NCBI GenBank assembly: GCA_021781255.1
Contig: JAJXXG010000278.1
Span: 1 to 6,994 of the forward strand
Length of the DNA: 6,994 bases
DNA from: Acidobacteriota bacterium
GTDB taxonomy: Bacteria; Acidobacteriota; Terriglobia; Terriglobales; Acidobacteriaceae
Reading direction: 5' to 3'
The translations under genes and the position numbers were made by a program. The stretch's first letter is position 1. Each line of letters opens with the position of its first letter. The notes beneath the pieces were generated by a model. It worked only from the letters and a program-made list of their open reading frames with translations. It did no database searches and was not told the DNA's origin. Of the stretch, positions 6,019 to 6,994 are shown piece by piece.

Positions 6019-6776
6019 GCTCCGTATCCGGGATTTTTACAGTATTAGTAAAAAATAGATTTGATGGATGAATCCACAAAAAGGGGTAAAACGTTGTGGG
6101 TGTGGTAAAAAATCTGCGTCGCCGGGCACGGAGGCTAAACCCTTTTAAGATTTGAACCCCCGCCAGGGGTGTGATTTCCAGTCAAGGCGACCACCGCCCC
6201 GCACGGGGTTATTCACCGTGTAAATTGCATATATAGATGACTTCCTGCCTGTATAATTTTCCCAGCTTGGAGATTCTGTAAACTGTTGATTTTAAACATG
6301 GCAGTGAGGGACTCACAGAGCATTGAAAACAAATGCTTTATTAGATCCACACAAGAAAATACCACCAAAAATAGCACCAGCAATTCAAAGTGACTGCCGT
6401 TCGATCCGTTCGCAGCAAGGCGCAACGGTGCGGAGAGCCTGCTGTAGACCCCCACACCCCCGGTTTTGGTTGCAAATCTGCGCGGGGATGCGACTCCGAA
6501 TATCCGGGGATCATAAAGGCGGTATCGCACCGACTCATTATGTCGATTGCCCATTCGCTGCGTTATACGGGTATGCCCTACCGGGGTTCACAATGGAAAG
6601 TTCGGTTATGCCCGGATAACGCATTCGCCTTTCGTAAACACTACGATCAAGAGTAAAATTCCACCATTCACGCATGATCCATTTAGAGGCGGGTGAAAGA
6701 ATGAACCCGTCAGGCGTCGTGTGCCGGTCTATTGGCATCGCGGGCGATCAAAATTCGCGAATGGGACGGTAAGGAA
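6019..6776. other. Gene-free, apparently degraded stretch
   Basis: About 760 bases hold no protein I can support. Open frames on both strands (for example near 6213-6554 minus and 6390-6656 plus) have no good ribosome binding site, no domain I recognise and biased composition. Things visible inside are a weak AT-only hairpin (6034-6040 with 6048-6054), a tRNA-Ser-like degenerate segment around 6147-6195 on the minus strand, and the imperfect long hairpin at 6559-6623. A short 23-codon frame starts at ATG 6701 after GGGTGAAAGA; I see no reason to call it a gene. Confidence 0.5.
6559..6623. repeat. Imperfect 19-bp inverted repeat flanked by short direct repeats
   Basis: Bases 6559-6577 pair with 6605-6623: 15 Watson-Crick and 2 G-U pairs out of 19, around a 27-nt spacer. 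CATTCGC occurs just outside the left arm (6552-6558) and again at the right end (6622-6628, sharing one base with the stem). It could be a small palindromic repeat, a tiny non-autonomous element or a structured RNA. The core does not fit an integron attC site. Confidence 0.4.
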
Positions 6777-6994
6777 ATGGGGAGCGAGCAAGTAATTGTC
6801 AGGCGGTACATAGGAAATCAAGCCGGAGCCATGAAAGCGTACCAAGAAGACGCAATCAAGATGGCCGCTGCTGGCTATTTCCCGACATCTCAAATCTGGA
6901 CTCCTGGTGAGTACGGCTGTGGTTCATTTCTGCTACAACGCTACGAAGTAAAAAGAGCTTGCATCGTGCGCCGAATGCAAGCTCTTAATGGGTA
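6777..6994 (+). CDS. N-terminal part of a small conserved hypothetical protein, open at the right edge
   Basis: The frame reads MGSEQVIVRRYIGNQAGAMK, then YQEDAIKMAAAGYFPTSQIW, then TPGEYGCGSFLL. I recognise a pattern from small bacterial proteins of unknown function: about 35 residues ending in GYxPxSQxWxPGxxGCGxF, normally followed straight away by a transmembrane helix and a short tail. Here the helix is absent: after SFLL the frame continues QRYEVKRACIVRRMQALNG, polar and basic, to the edge. No other frame restores a hydrophobic helix, so the 3' half has probably been replaced near 6935. The start at ATG 6777 fits the family's N-terminus, but its AAGGA is only about one base away, unusually close. 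TTG 6732 in the same frame would be an alternative with no ribosome binding site. Function unknown; likely broken. Confidence 0.55.
   Translation, partial: MGSEQVIVRRYIGNQAGAMKAYQEDAIKMAAAGYFPTSQIWTPGEYGCGSFLLQRYEVKRACIVRRMQALNG
6950..6986 (-). terminator. Perfect 12-bp hairpin, probable terminator for a leftward gene beyond the edge
   Basis: AAGAGCTTGCAT (6953-6964) is the exact reverse complement of 6975-6986, over a 10-nt loop. Read on the minus strand, the stem runs into TTTTT (complement of 6950-6954), giving a classic intrinsic terminator. On the plus strand no T-run follows. It overlaps the open frame of the truncated small protein, another sign that this frame is not genuine here. 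An alternative is the end of a mobile element. Confidence 0.5.

Noticed and set aside
6559..6623. Integron attC site
   Set aside because: The arms read GTT...AAC in the outward order opposite to the attC core sites (AAC...GTT), and the GTTRRRY/RYYYAAC consensus is not met.
1..6994. CRISPR array, toxin-antitoxin pair or defence island
   Set aside because: I found no regularly spaced direct repeats, no Cas or toxin-like motifs and no paired small genes on either strand.

Overview
The window looks like a patch of accessory or degraded chromosome from a GC-moderate Gram-negative bacterium. The best guess is Acidobacteriota, based on the style of the PEP-CTERM tail (PEP, then a Leu/Gly-rich helix, then a short basic end) and on the small protein at the right edge. 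Both families also occur elsewhere, so the phylum is an inference. Nothing here forms a complete, clearly new defence or biosynthetic system. The most informative part is a stack of nested mobile-element remnants.

Layout. Positions 1-134 hold the likely C-terminal end of a rightward gene and a strong hairpin. Positions 395-761 carry the N-terminal third of an IS5-family transposase behind an extended -10 promoter; the rest of that element is missing. Positions 1058-1882 hold an intact secreted PEP-CTERM protein, and its intrinsic terminator lies at 1882-1913. Directly after the terminator, at 1915, comes the 5' end of a group II intron of the IIC type, the site such introns favour. The intron is internally deleted: about 100 nt of domain I run into a short reverse-transcriptase fragment. 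An IS110-family element of the IS1111 subgroup (about 2103-3560, leftward) abuts or interrupts that remnant. Its transposase is intact, I found its subterminal inverted repeats, and about 350 nt of non-coding sequence lies 3' of the gene, where IS1111 elements encode their guide (seeker/bridge) RNA.

The second half holds a two-gene rightward operon: a Gfo/Idh/MocA-type oxidoreductase (TTG start at 3829) and an extended SDR/NAD-sugar epimerase-like protein (GTG start at 4902). The two genes overlap by 4 nt and end at a good terminator (5981-6018). Together they suggest modification of a sugar or nucleotide sugar, perhaps for surface polysaccharide, but the substrate cannot be read from sequence.

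From 6019 to 6776 I see no convincing gene, only a decayed tRNA-Ser-like stretch and an imperfect long hairpin. The right edge carries the N-terminal half of a small conserved protein family. Its expected membrane helix is replaced by unrelated sequence next to a perfect 12-bp stem, which would work as a terminator for a leftward gene beyond the window.
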